Shown here: positions 1 through 6,101 of the stretch, piece by piece | Position numbering within the stretch: position 1 is the stretch's first letter | Layout: every line of letters begins with the position of its first letter | Assembly: GCA_017411585.1 (NCBI GenBank) | Contig: JAFQPV010000217.1 | Location: 1-12,455, forward strand | Origin: Clostridia bacterium | GTDB lineage: Bacteria > Bacillota > Clostridia > UBA1381 > UMGS1253 | Direction of reading: 5' to 3' | DNA length: 12,455 bases | Made by a program: the position numbers and the translations under genes | The notes under the pieces: generated by a model | What the model was told of the DNA's origin: nothing | Databases searched by the model: none | What the model saw: only the letters and a program-made list of their open reading frames with translations

Positions 1-1
1 T

Positions 2-712
2 AAAATCAATAAGGGCAATGTAAAAATGGTGGCGCACCGTGGCTTGAGCGGAATTGAGACGGAAAACACCGCCGCAGCATTCATTGCAGCGGGCAACCGC
101 AGCTATTTCGGCGCAGAAACTGACATTCGCTTTACGCGTGACGGCGTGATTGTTCTGATGCACGACGGCAATACAGAGCGCGTATCCGGCGAGAAAAAGC
201 TTCCGGAGAAGACAAGCTTTAAGCGTTTGAGCAAGCTGGTGTTCAAAGATAAAATCGACGGCGAAAAGCGCGGCGACTTGTGCATTGCAACCTTAGAGGA
301 TTATTTGCGCATTTGCAAAAAGTACAATAAGCATTGCGTCATTGAAATCAAGACAGAGCTTTCGCCGGTGCAGGCAAGCAAGGTTGCCGAGACGGTAGAA
401 AAGGTCTACGACTTAGAGCATGTGACCTTTATCTCTTTTGTGAAAAACAGTTTGATTACCATGCGTGCACTTTTGCCGAAGCAACCGATGCAGTTTTTGC
501 TTGGCGAGTTTAAGTCGGAAGAGCATATGGCGATTCTGGACGAGTATAATTTCGGTTTGGATGTCAACCATAAGTGCGTTACCAAGGAAATGATTGATGA
601 GGTGCACGCACGCGGGCATGAATTCAATGTGTGGACGGTAGACGACCCGGCGCGTGCCGAGGAACTTGCTAATTTGGGCGTGGATTATATCACAAGTAAT
701 ATTTTGGAGTAG
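2..712 (+). CDS. Glycerophosphodiester phosphodiesterase family protein (5' end cut by window edge)
   Basis: This is a GDPD-family TIM-barrel phosphodiesterase, expected to hydrolyse glycerophosphodiesters to sn-glycerol 3-phosphate and an alcohol. Numbering from the ATG at 26, the family signature is visible: HRG (4-6), ENT (13-15), the metal-binding ETD (31-33), the catalytic HD pair (46-47), EIK (107-109) and NVWTVD near the C terminus (201-206). The ATG at 26 gives 228 residues, but the frame is open to the window edge and encodes KINKGNVK directly before it. Family members often begin with such a stretch ahead of the AHRG motif, so the real start is probably just outside the window. A weak AAGGG at 11-15 leaves the ATG at 26 possible. 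No signal peptide is seen, so a cytoplasmic enzyme is likely. The stop codon overlaps the ribosome binding site of glpP, so the two are probably co-transcribed. The exact substrate is not visible from sequence. Confidence 0.9.
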   Translation, partial: KINKGNVKMVAHRGLSGIETENTAAAFIAAGNRSYFGAETDIRFTRDGVIVLMHDGNTERVSGEKKLPEKTSFKRLSKLVFKDKIDGEKRGDLCIATLEDYLRICKKYNKHCVIEIKTELSPVQASKVAETVEKVYDLEHVTFISFVKNSLITMRALLPKQPMQFLLGEFKSEEHMAILDEYNFGLDVNHKCVTKEMIDEVHARGHEFNVWTVDDPARAEELANLGVDYITSNILE

Positions 713-724
713 GAGTTGTAAGGC

Positions 725-1255
725 ATGAGTAGTGTAATCGCAGCAGTGCGCACACAGGAGGAATTTGAAAAGGCGCTCGCGTCCGGCGTGGGGCAGATTT
801 TTGATTTGAGTCCCGACCTTTTAACGCTGCAGGGGCGCATCAAAGCGGCGCACGCAGCAGGCAAAAAGCTGTTTGTGCATTTTGATCTGGCGACCGGCAT
901 CGGCAAGGACAAAAGCGGCATCGCCTTTGCAGCGGCGCTCGGCGTTGACGGTGTGATTTCCACGAGAGTCAATATTATCCGTATGGCGCGCGAGGCGGGG
1001 CTGTATACGGTGCAGCGCTTCTTCATTGTCGATTCGCACTCGATTGAAACCACGATTGAAGCCGTGAAGGTCTCCAAGGCAGACACCATTGAGGTGATGC
1101 CGGGCATCGCATCGAAAATCATTCGCGTGCTCAAAGAAAAGATTGAGGTGCCGATTATTGCCGGCGGCTTGATTGAAACGGCAGCGGAGGCAGCAGAAGC
1201 GTATCAAAACGGCGCAAGCGCGATTTCCACGGGAAAAGCAGACTTATGGGACTAA
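725..1255 (+). CDS. glpP: Glycerol-3-phosphate-responsive antiterminator GlpP
   Basis: This is a GlpP-family (G3P_antiterm) RNA-binding regulator of 176 residues, close to the usual family length. In Bacillus subtilis GlpP binds glycerol 3-phosphate and then lets RNA polymerase pass a terminator in the leaders of glycerol genes. Visible family features are VHFDLATGIGKDKSG (51-65), the GVDGVISTR stretch (73-81), IVDSHS (101-106), EVMPG (123-127), AGGLI (146-150) and the STGK..LW end (168-175), consistent with a small TIM-barrel-like fold. The start at 725 is supported by AGGAG at 711-715 with a 9-base spacer, overlapping the stop of the upstream phosphodiesterase. That pairing makes sense, since the enzyme would release the GlpP ligand. 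No GlpP-controlled leader or glycerol kinase, dehydrogenase or transporter gene lies in this window, so its targets are elsewhere or upstream. No terminator follows; the next promoter begins three bases after the stop. Confidence 0.93.
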   Translation: MSSVIAAVRTQEEFEKALASGVGQIFDLSPDLLTLQGRIKAAHAAGKKLFVHFDLATGIGKDKSGIAFAAALGVDGVISTRVNIIRMAREAGLYTVQRFFIVDSHSIETTIEAVKVSKADTIEVMPGIASKIIRVLKEKIEVPIIAGGLIETAAEAAEAYQNGASAISTGKADLWD

Positions 1256-1258
1256 TGC

Positions 1259-1287
1259 TTGACAGACGGATATTTTTGTACTATAAT
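1259..1287 (+). promoter_or_regulatory. Consensus sigma-A promoter of ileS
   Basis: TTGACA (1259-1264) and TATAAT (1282-1287) are both perfect consensus hexamers with a 17-bp spacer. The -35 box begins three bases after the glpP stop codon. Transcription would start near 1294, directly ahead of the T-box leader. With no operator seen, control is probably left to the leader RNA. Confidence 0.9.
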
Positions 1288-1293
1288 AAATAG

Positions 1294-1545
1294 GAAATTG
1301 AATATCCGCAAAGACGTTGACGAAGACAGTAGAGCCGCGCAAAAGGCAAAAGCGAGCCGGGGAGGGTGCAAGCCCGGTGCAAAGTAGCGCGGTTTGAACA
1401 TCACTTCCGAGTTGCATGGCTGAACACTTTTGTCATTAAGCTGTGCCGGCATCCCGCCGTTATAGGGAAGCGTATGCCGGTACGCATTTTAATGGGTGGT
1501 ATAAAAACGGAGCTTTCCGTCCTGTTAAAGGGCGGAAAGCTTTTT
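1294..1545 (+). promoter_or_regulatory. T-box riboswitch leader, specifier AUC (isoleucine)
   Basis: This is a tRNA-sensing leader: uncharged tRNA-Ile would stabilise an antiterminator and permit ileS transcription. The stem I base pairs GCAA (1308-1311) with TTGC (1412-1415). Next come the GACGAAGACAGTAG element (1319-1332) and a distal arm with GGGTGCAAGCC (1364-1374). GAAC-ATC-ACTTCCGAG (1396-1411) puts the ATC specifier at 1400-1402, matching the downstream synthetase. Stem III pairs 1442-1452 with 1474-1484. The T-box core TGGT (1497-1500) is complementary to an ACCA tRNA end. The antiterminator can pair 1491-1496 with 1521-1526 and ACGG (1507-1510) with CCGT (1517-1520), which excludes the terminator. 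Its bulge reads TGGTATAAAA rather than the usual TGGNACC, so this half is atypical. The specifier and context make the call firm; the transcript start is inferred from the promoter. Confidence 0.93.
1511..1545 (+). terminator. T-box-controlled intrinsic terminator of the ileS leader
   Basis: AGCTTTCCGTCC (1511-1522) pairs with GGGCGGAAAGCT (1530-1541) over 12 bp, with one G-U pair and a 7-base loop, followed by a T-run starting at 1541. The left arm shares bases 1517-1522 with the antiterminator, so the two structures are mutually exclusive. Confidence 0.92.
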
Positions 1546-1586
1546 CATTATGTCAGTCCGTCTTGGATTAAAGGAGGAAAAACGGT

Positions 1587-4500
1587 ATGTACGAAAAGGT
1601 TTCGACGAATCTTAAGTTTACCGAAAGAGAAAAGAAAATTGAAGCGTTCTGGAAGGAAAATGATATTTTCCAAAAAAGCATTGACTCTCGTAAGGGCGAG
1701 GTGTATACCTTCTACGACGGCCCGCCGACGGCAAACGGTAAGCCGCACATCGGTCACGTGTTAACCCGTGTTATCAAGGATATGATTCCGCGTTACCGCA
1801 CGATGAAGGGCTATCACGTTATCCGTAAGGCAGGATGGGATACACACGGTCTGCCGGTTGAGCTTGAGGTAGAAAAGAAGCTCGGACTCGACGGTAAGGA
1901 GCAGATTGAAGAATACGGACTTGAGCCGTTTATTCAGGAATGCAAGGAAAGTGTTTGGAAGTACAAGGGCATGTGGGAGGACTTCTCCGGCACGGTTGGC
2001 TTCTGGGCAGATATGGATGACCCGTATGTAACATATCACAACGACTTTATCGAGTCTGAGTGGTGGGCACTTAAGCAGATTTGGGAAAAGGGCTTGCTTT
2101 ACAAGGGCTTTAAAATCGTGCCGTACTGCCCGCGCTGCGGCACCCCGCTTTCCAGCCACGAGGTAGCACAGGGCTATAAGGATGTTAAGGAAAAGAGTGC
2201 GATTGCCAAGTTCAAAATTAAGGGCGAGGAAGGCGCATATTTCTTAGCATGGACAACCACACCGTGGACGCTGCCGTCCAATGTGGCGCTTTGTGTAAAC
2301 CCGAAGGAAACCTATGTAAAAATCGATGTGGAGGGTGAAATCTACATCCTCGCAGAAGCGCTGGTTACAAGCGTAATCGACAAGCCGTACACAGTGCTTG
2401 AGCACTATGTCGGCAAGGATTTAGAGAAAAAAGAGTATGAGCCGCTGTTTGACTTTAAAAAGCTCGACAAGCCGGCATACTATATTGTTTGCGACGAGTA
2501 TGTTACACTGACTGACGGTACAGGTATCGTTCATATTGCACCGGCATTCGGTGAAGACGACGCGCGTGTCGGCAGAAACTACGATTTGCCGTTTTTACAG
2601 CTTGTCGACAGCAAGGGCGAAATGACCGAGGAAACTCCTTGGGCAGGGATGTTCTGTAAGGATGCAGACAAGGAAGTATTTAAGGCGCTCGAGGAAAAGG
2701 GCCTGCTTTTTGCAGCACTTCCGTTTGAGCACAGCTATCCGCACTGCTGGAGATGCGACACCCCGCTCATTTACTACGCACGCGAGTCCTGGTTTATCAA
2801 GATGACCGATGTGCGTGATAATTTGATTAAAAACAACAACACTATCAACTGGATTCCGGAAAGCATCGGTACAGGCCGCTTCGGCGACTGGCTCAAGAAT
2901 GTACAGGATTGGGGCATCAGCCGCGACCGTTACTGGGGCACACCGCTTAATATCTGGCAGTGTGAATGTGGTCATATGCATTCCATCGGTTCGATTGAGG
3001 AATTAAAGTCGATGTCGGATAATTGCCCGAATGAAATCGAGCTGCACAGACCGTTTATCGATGCGGTTACGATAAAGTGTCCGCAGTGCGGCAAGCAGAT
3101 GACGCGTGTAAAAGAAGTTATCGACTGCTGGTTTGACTCCGGTGCGATGCCGTTTGCACAATGGCATTACCCATTTGAAAACAAGGATATTTTCGAAAAG
3201 CAGTTCCCGGCAGACTTTATCTCCGAGGCTGTTGACCAGACAAGAGGCTGGTTCTATTCGCTTTTGGCAATTTCAACGCTTATCTTCGATAAGGCACCGT
3301 ATAAAAATGTTATCGTGCTCGGTCACGTACAGGACGAAAACGGTCAGAAGATGAGTAAATCCAAGGGCAACGCCGTTGACCCGTTTGATGCGCTCGCTGA
3401 GCACGGTGCAGATGCAATTCGCTGGTATTTCTATTCCAACAGCGCACCGTGGCTGCCGAACCGCTTCCATAAGGATGCGGTAACCGAGGGTCAGCGTAAG
3501 TTTATGGGTACACTTTGGAACACCTATGCGTTCTTTGTGCTTTATGCAAACATCGATAAGTTTGATGCAACAAAGTATACGCTCGATTACGACAAGCTGC
3601 CGGTAATGGATAAGTGGCTGTTGTCGAAATTGAATACACTTGTAAAGACCGTAGACGAAAATCTTGAAAACTACAAGATTACGGAAACCTCCCGTGTGCT
3701 GCAGGATTTTGTGGATGAGCTGAGTAACTGGTATGTTCGCCGCAGCCGTGAGCGCTTCTGGGTAAAGGGTATGCCGCAGGATAAGATTAACGCGTATATG
3801 ACGCTGTATACGGCACTTGTGACCTTCTGCAAGGTTGCGGCGCCGATGATTCCGTTTATGACCGAGGATATTTATCAAAACCTCGTGCGTTCGATTGATA
3901 AGGCTGCGCCGGAGAGCATTCACCTTTGCGATTTCCCGATATGGGATGCAAAGTATATCGATGCTGCCTTAGAGGCAAGCATGGAGGAAGTGCTTGACAT
4001 CGTTGTGCTCGGCAGAAGCTGCCGTAACGCGGCAAACATCAAAAACCGTCAGCCGATCGGTAAGATGTATGTTAAGGCTGAAACAGAGCTTGACGAGTTC
4101 TTCCGTCAGATTATTGAGGAAGAGTTAAATATTAAGTCTGTAGAATTTACGCAGGATGTAAAGAACTTTACATCGTATGCCTTCAAGCCGCAGCTGCGTA
4201 CACTCGGCCCGAAAATGGGCAGCAAGATTGGTGCACTGCGCACATATCTTGCTGAGGTAGACGGCAATGCCGCTATGGATGAATTAAACGAAACCGGCGT
4301 ACTCAAGGTAACGCTTGACGGTATGGACTTCACGATTGAAAAGGAAGACCTCTTAATCGAAACGGCACAGATGCCGGGCTATGAGTCTGCATCGGATAAG
4401 GGTATTACCGTTGCGCTCGATACAAACCTTACACCGGAGCTGATTGAAGAAGGCTTCGTTCGTGAAATCATCAGCAAGATTCAGACCATGCGTAAGGATT

Positions 4501-4697
4501 CCGGCTTTGAGGTGATGGACCACATCTGCATCTTTGAGGCAGGTAACGATACCGTAAAGGCGATTATGGAGAAAAACGCAGACACCATCAAGGAAGAAGT
4601 GCTCTGTGAGGAAATCGTTTTCGATACGGAAAAGGATTCTTCCAAGGATTGGAACATCAACGGCGAAAAGGTTAAGCTTGCGGTTGAAAAGTTATAA
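1587..4697 (+). CDS. ileS: Isoleucyl-tRNA synthetase, long IleRS2 type
   Basis: This is a cytoplasmic class I aminoacyl-tRNA synthetase that charges tRNA-Ile with isoleucine. Its 1,036 residues contain HIGH (54-57) in PPTANGKPHIGH, the GWDTHGLPVE stretch, and KMSKS (588-592). The CP1 editing domain, which clears mischarged valine, shows TTTPWTLPSN (from 223) and GTGIVHIAPAFGEDD (from about 311). Cysteine pairs at C181/C184 and C387/C390, CEC near 457 and CPQC near 502 look like zinc-binding clusters. Length and the VPYCPRCGTPLSSHE stretch fit the eukaryote-like IleRS2 branch rather than the roughly 930-residue E. coli type with a C-terminal zinc finger. IleRS2 enzymes generally have low sensitivity to mupirocin. 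The start at 1587 has AAAGGAGG at 1570-1577 with a 9-base spacer. Transcription is controlled by the AUC T-box leader, and the gene appears monocistronic, ending at the terminator at 4708-4744. Confidence 0.98.
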   Translation: MYEKVSTNLKFTEREKKIEAFWKENDIFQKSIDSRKGEVYTFYDGPPTANGKPHIGHVLTRVIKDMIPRYRTMKGYHVIRKAGWDTHGLPVELEVEKKLGLDGKEQIEEYGLEPFIQECKESVWKYKGMWEDFSGTVGFWADMDDPYVTYHNDFIESEWWALKQIWEKGLLYKGFKIVPYCPRCGTPLSSHEVAQGYKDVKEKSAIAKFKIKGEEGAYFLAWTTTPWTLPSNVALCVNPKETYVKIDVEGEIYILAEALVTSVIDKPYTVLEHYVGKDLEKKEYEPLFDFKKLDKPAYYIVCDEYVTLTDGTGIVHIAPAFGEDDARVGRNYDLPFLQLVDSKGEMTEETPWAGMFCKDADKEVFKALEEKGLLFAALPFEHSYPHCWRCDTPLIYYARESWFIKMTDVRDNLIKNNNTINWIPESIGTGRFGDWLKNVQDWGISRDRYWGTPLNIWQCECGHMHSIGSIEELKSMSDNCPNEIELHRPFIDAVTIKCPQCGKQMTRVKEVIDCWFDSGAMPFAQWHYPFENKDIFEKQFPADFISEAVDQTRGWFYSLLAISTLIFDKAPYKNVIVLGHVQDENGQKMSKSKGNAVDPFDALAEHGADAIRWYFYSNSAPWLPNRFHKDAVTEGQRKFMGTLWNTYAFFVLYANIDKFDATKYTLDYDKLPVMDKWLLSKLNTLVKTVDENLENYKITETSRVLQDFVDELSNWYVRRSRERFWVKGMPQDKINAYMTLYTALVTFCKVAAPMIPFMTEDIYQNLVRSIDKAAPESIHLCDFPIWDAKYIDAALEASMEEVLDIVVLGRSCRNAANIKNRQPIGKMYVKAETELDEFFRQIIEEELNIKSVEFTQDVKNFTSYAFKPQLRTLGPKMGSKIGALRTYLAEVDGNAAMDELNETGVLKVTLDGMDFTIEKEDLLIETAQMPGYESASDKGITVALDTNLTPELIEEGFVREIISKIQTMRKDSGFEVMDHICIFEAGNDTVKAIMEKNADTIKEEVLCEEIVFDTEKDSSKDWNINGEKVKLAVEKL

Positions 4698-4707
4698 GAA
4701 ATAATAG

Positions 4708-4744
4708 AAATGACTGTGCAAAAAAATTGCACAGTCATTTTTTT
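4708..4744 (+). terminator. Intrinsic terminator after ileS
   Basis: AAATGACTGTGCA (4708-4720) and TGCACAGTCATTT (4728-4740) form a perfect 13-bp stem with a 7-base A-rich loop, followed by a T-run (4738-4744). It lies 11 bases after the ileS stop. Read on the minus strand it has only a broken T-run, so it may also stop the convergent SLOG gene, but less strongly. Confidence 0.93.
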
Positions 4745-4792
4745 ATTACAGCGAGGTATCGCCTTATGAAATCAATTTGGCTTTGTTGGAAG

Positions 4793-5212
4793 TTATAGCG
4801 CAATAATTTCTTTTCTTTTCCTTTGTGCGTATTCGAGTGTTTTTGCTGCGCCGCCGAAGGGATATTTTACATAGGCAACTATAATGTCTGCAGAATCAAC
4901 CATCCACGCATTCCTTTTTAAAATGGCATATTTTTTGGGCGTTGCTTCGATTGGCGGATAAATGGATGCATCATACATCGGGGTGTCGTAATTCTGATTC
5001 AGATACGGTAAAATCAGAATGGATTGAATTTGCGGATACTCTTTTTGCAGCTGCTTGACAGCTTTTGCGGCGAGCAGGTCAAAGTGACCGTAGCCGCCGA
5101 GATAGAATTCCTTTGCACCGCGCAGGATTAACTTTTTTATAATTTCAACAAGCTGTTTTTTTACTTCGGCTTCATTGGTGACATCTCTGTGGCCGCAAAA
5201 AGTTACAATCAT
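4793..5212 (-). CDS. SLOG-family (GHRD motif) protein of unknown function
   Basis: This 139-residue protein resembles the small SLOG/DUF1273-like Rossmannoid family, whose members are proposed to bind nucleotide-derived ligands. Seen here are FCGHRD at the N terminus (5-10), a glycine-rich loop GGYGHFD (39-45) followed by a helix, ILILPY (65-70) as a core strand, a polar TP..YD..IYPP segment, DSADIIVAY (106-114) and GGAAKTLEYA (120-129) at the C terminus. No signal peptide or membrane segment is present. The start is supported by AGGAGG on the minus strand (5221-5226) with an 8-base spacer. A near-consensus promoter (5242-5270) drives it, and a palindromic operator sits inside that promoter. 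The divergent XRE-type gene is the obvious regulator. Its molecular role is unknown; involvement in nucleotide signalling, stress or defence is only an inference from other SLOG proteins. Confidence 0.85.
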   Translation of the reverse strand: MIVTFCGHRDVTNEAEVKKQLVEIIKKLILRGAKEFYLGGYGHFDLLAAKAVKQLQKEYPQIQSILILPYLNQNYDTPMYDASIYPPIEATPKKYAILKRNAWMVDSADIIVAYVKYPFGGAAKTLEYAQRKRKEIIAL

Positions 5213-5241
5213 AATAAAAACCTCCTATTTGCACATTATAT

Positions 5242-5270
5242 ATTATAAGGGAAAATCCCTTGCAAGTCAA
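5242..5270 (-). promoter_or_regulatory. Promoter of the SLOG gene
   Basis: On the minus strand TTGACT (5265-5270) and TATAAT (5242-5247) are separated by exactly 17 bp. Transcription would start near 5235. The whole spacer is nearly filled by the palindrome at 5247-5261, so a protein bound there would block RNA polymerase. Confidence 0.85.
5247..5261. promoter_or_regulatory. Operator 1: perfect palindrome AAGGGA-AAA-TCCCTT
   Basis: This is a 15-bp perfect inverted repeat with 6-bp arms and a 3-bp centre, lying between the -10 and -35 boxes of the SLOG promoter. A second near-identical copy lies 25 bp away centre to centre (5272-5286). Position and duplication suggest binding by a dimer of the adjacent XRE-type protein; that assignment is an inference. 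Confidence 0.78.
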
Positions 5271-5271
5271 T

Positions 5272-5286
5272 AAGGCATATTCCCTT
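5272..5286. promoter_or_regulatory. Operator 2: AAGGCA-TAT-TCCCTT
   Basis: This second copy of the operator has one changed base in the left arm (C for G at 5276). It ends two bases before the extended -10 element of the XRE-type gene, inside that promoter's core. This fits autoregulation. The imperfect arm suggests weaker binding than at operator 1. Confidence 0.75.
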
Positions 5287-5287
5287 G

Positions 5288-5296
5288 TGATATGAT
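5288..5296 (+). promoter_or_regulatory. Probable extended -10 promoter of the XRE-type gene
   Basis: TGATATGAT matches an extended -10 element (TGN followed by TATGAT at 5291-5296). No good -35 box lies 17 bp upstream, as is common for extended -10 promoters. The start point would be near 5303, giving a very short leader that begins about at the ribosome binding site, so the exact promoter is uncertain. Confidence 0.5.
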
Positions 5297-5313
5297 GCGT
5301 ATGAGGTGGTTAT

Positions 5314-5550
5314 ATGCATTACCGCATCAGAGATTTGCGTGAAGACAGAGATTTAAAACAAAAAGATATTGCTCAAATGTTGCATATTCATCAAACAACA
5401 TATTCTGATTATGAAATCGGTAATTTAAATGTTCCGATTCATGTTTTGATGCAGTTGGCTGATTTTTATAATACAAGTATCGACTATCTTGTTAGGAGAA
5501 CGGATGAAGTCAGACCCTATCCCAAATCAAAAGATAATAAAAAATACTGA
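5314..5550 (+). CDS. Small XRE/Cro-CI-type helix-turn-helix regulator
   Basis: This 78-residue protein is almost entirely one HTH_3 DNA-binding domain. LREDRDLKQKDIAQML (8-23) supplies the first helices, IHQTTYSDYEIG (25-36) the turn and recognition helix, and VLMQLADFYNTSIDYLV (44-60) the packing helices typical of Cro/CI folds. A short basic tail (RRTDEVRPYPKSKDNKKY) replaces any ligand-binding or peptidase domain, so it would act as a simple dimeric repressor. AGGTGG (5304-5309) precedes the ATG by four bases. It is divergent from the SLOG gene, and twin palindromes in the shared control region are its likely targets, which would give repression of both genes. The stop codon lies inside the terminator stem that follows. 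What relieves repression is not visible. Confidence 0.9.
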   Translation: MHYRIRDLREDRDLKQKDIAQMLHIHQTTYSDYEIGNLNVPIHVLMQLADFYNTSIDYLVRRTDEVRPYPKSKDNKKY

Positions 5551-5575
5551 ACGAAATTTCGTTCAGTATTTTTTT
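5541..5575 (+). terminator. Intrinsic terminator overlapping the end of the XRE-type gene
   Basis: A perfect inverted repeat spans 5543-5570 and extends by A-T pairs to 5541-5572, with an AATT loop and a T-run at 5569-5575. The last codons and the TGA (5548-5550) are part of the left arm, so translating ribosomes reach into the hairpin. Confidence 0.92.
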
Positions 5576-5689
5576 GTATAACGAAAACCACGCGAAAGTG
5601 CGCGATTCAATAGAGGCTATTGCCGATGAACAGAAAAGGAAGGGTAATTTATTACAAAAGCAAAATGTGTAGTACAAACAATTTGTTGG

Positions 5690-5905
5690 AAAGCCTTCCC
5701 CTTGAGGGTAGCGAAGCGGCGACGCGGTAGTGAATGACAGTCCGGGGGACTGTCAGAGCCGCGGCGTGACCGAGCCGCAGCGAGACAAGGTGGGTTTTGC
5801 GTAGCAAAACTCGGATGAGGTGGTCATAGTGGAGAGTATGGAAAATTACAATAAACACCTCATCAGTCTCGCTGTGCTCGACAGCTTCCCCTCAAGGGGA
5901 AGCCT
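5690..5905. repeat. MITE-like non-coding element with inverted ends and nested hairpins
   Basis: TTCCCCTTGAGGG (5696-5708) at the left is matched inverted by CCCTCAAGGGGAA (5889-5901) at the right. Inside, GATGAGGTG (5814-5822) is inverted as CACCTCATC (5856-5864). GAGCCGCAGCGAGAC (about 5772-5786) resembles the inverted right arm around 5865-5880, so the two halves look like inverted copies with insertions. Further hairpins are GACAGTCC-GGG-GGACTGTC (5736-5754) and GTTTTGC-GTA-GCAAAAC (5794-5810). No transposase frame is present. I recall similar units in gut Clostridia genomes, but cannot confirm this by search. Exact ends and any target-site duplication are unresolved. Confidence 0.72.
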
Positions 5906-6011
5906 GCAAAAAAGATAATCCATTTATGAGTAGCAAGTAAAGGGTGCATGGTTGGCAGGTCAATTCAAAAGCGCAGCCGGTAGTACTAGGGTTATTTCCA
6001 AAAATGAAATA

Positions 6012-6039
6012 CCGCCCGCTAAGCGGGTGGATATTTTTT
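6012..6039 (+). terminator. Orphan intrinsic terminator
   Basis: CCGCCCGC (6012-6019) pairs with GCGGGTGG (6023-6030) around a TAA loop, with one G-U pair, followed by a T-rich tract ending in six Ts (6034-6039). The only upstream plus-strand gene already has its own terminator at 5541-5575. It may insulate the next operon or end an unannotated short transcript. Confidence 0.7.
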
Positions 6040-6072
6040 AGCTATACGCTCAAAAGTCAAGGCAAATGACAG

Positions 6073-6101
6073 TTGCCAAATGGGCGGCAAAGTGGTATAC
6101 T
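6073..6101 (+). promoter_or_regulatory. Promoter of the thioesterase/Hrb-like operon
   Basis: TTGCCA (6073-6078) and TATACT (6096-6101) are spaced by 17 bp, giving a start near 6108 and a leader of about 32 bases. The half-sites GGCAA (6061-6065), TTGCC (6073-6077) and GGCAA (6086-6090) surround the -35 box and may be an operator, which is speculative. Confidence 0.75.

Noticed and set aside
725..1134. Minus-strand frames opposite glpP
   Set aside because: GlpP is a confident full-length family match with a good ribosome binding site, so the antisense frames are composition artefacts.
3273..3923. 216-codon open frame on the minus strand inside ileS
   Set aside because: It is fully antisense to ileS, has no family resemblance and has a skewed Arg/His/Ile composition typical of shadow frames.
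5652..5858. 68-codon minus-strand frame across the MITE-like element
   Set aside because: It follows the inverted repeats and hairpins of the element, has no ribosome binding site or recognisable domain, and is best explained as repeat sequence.
5990..6030. Attenuator or riboswitch ahead of the thioesterase operon
   Set aside because: A competing hairpin can be drawn (5990-5998 with 6006-6013), but no known aptamer pattern is visible and the operon's own promoter lies downstream of the terminator.
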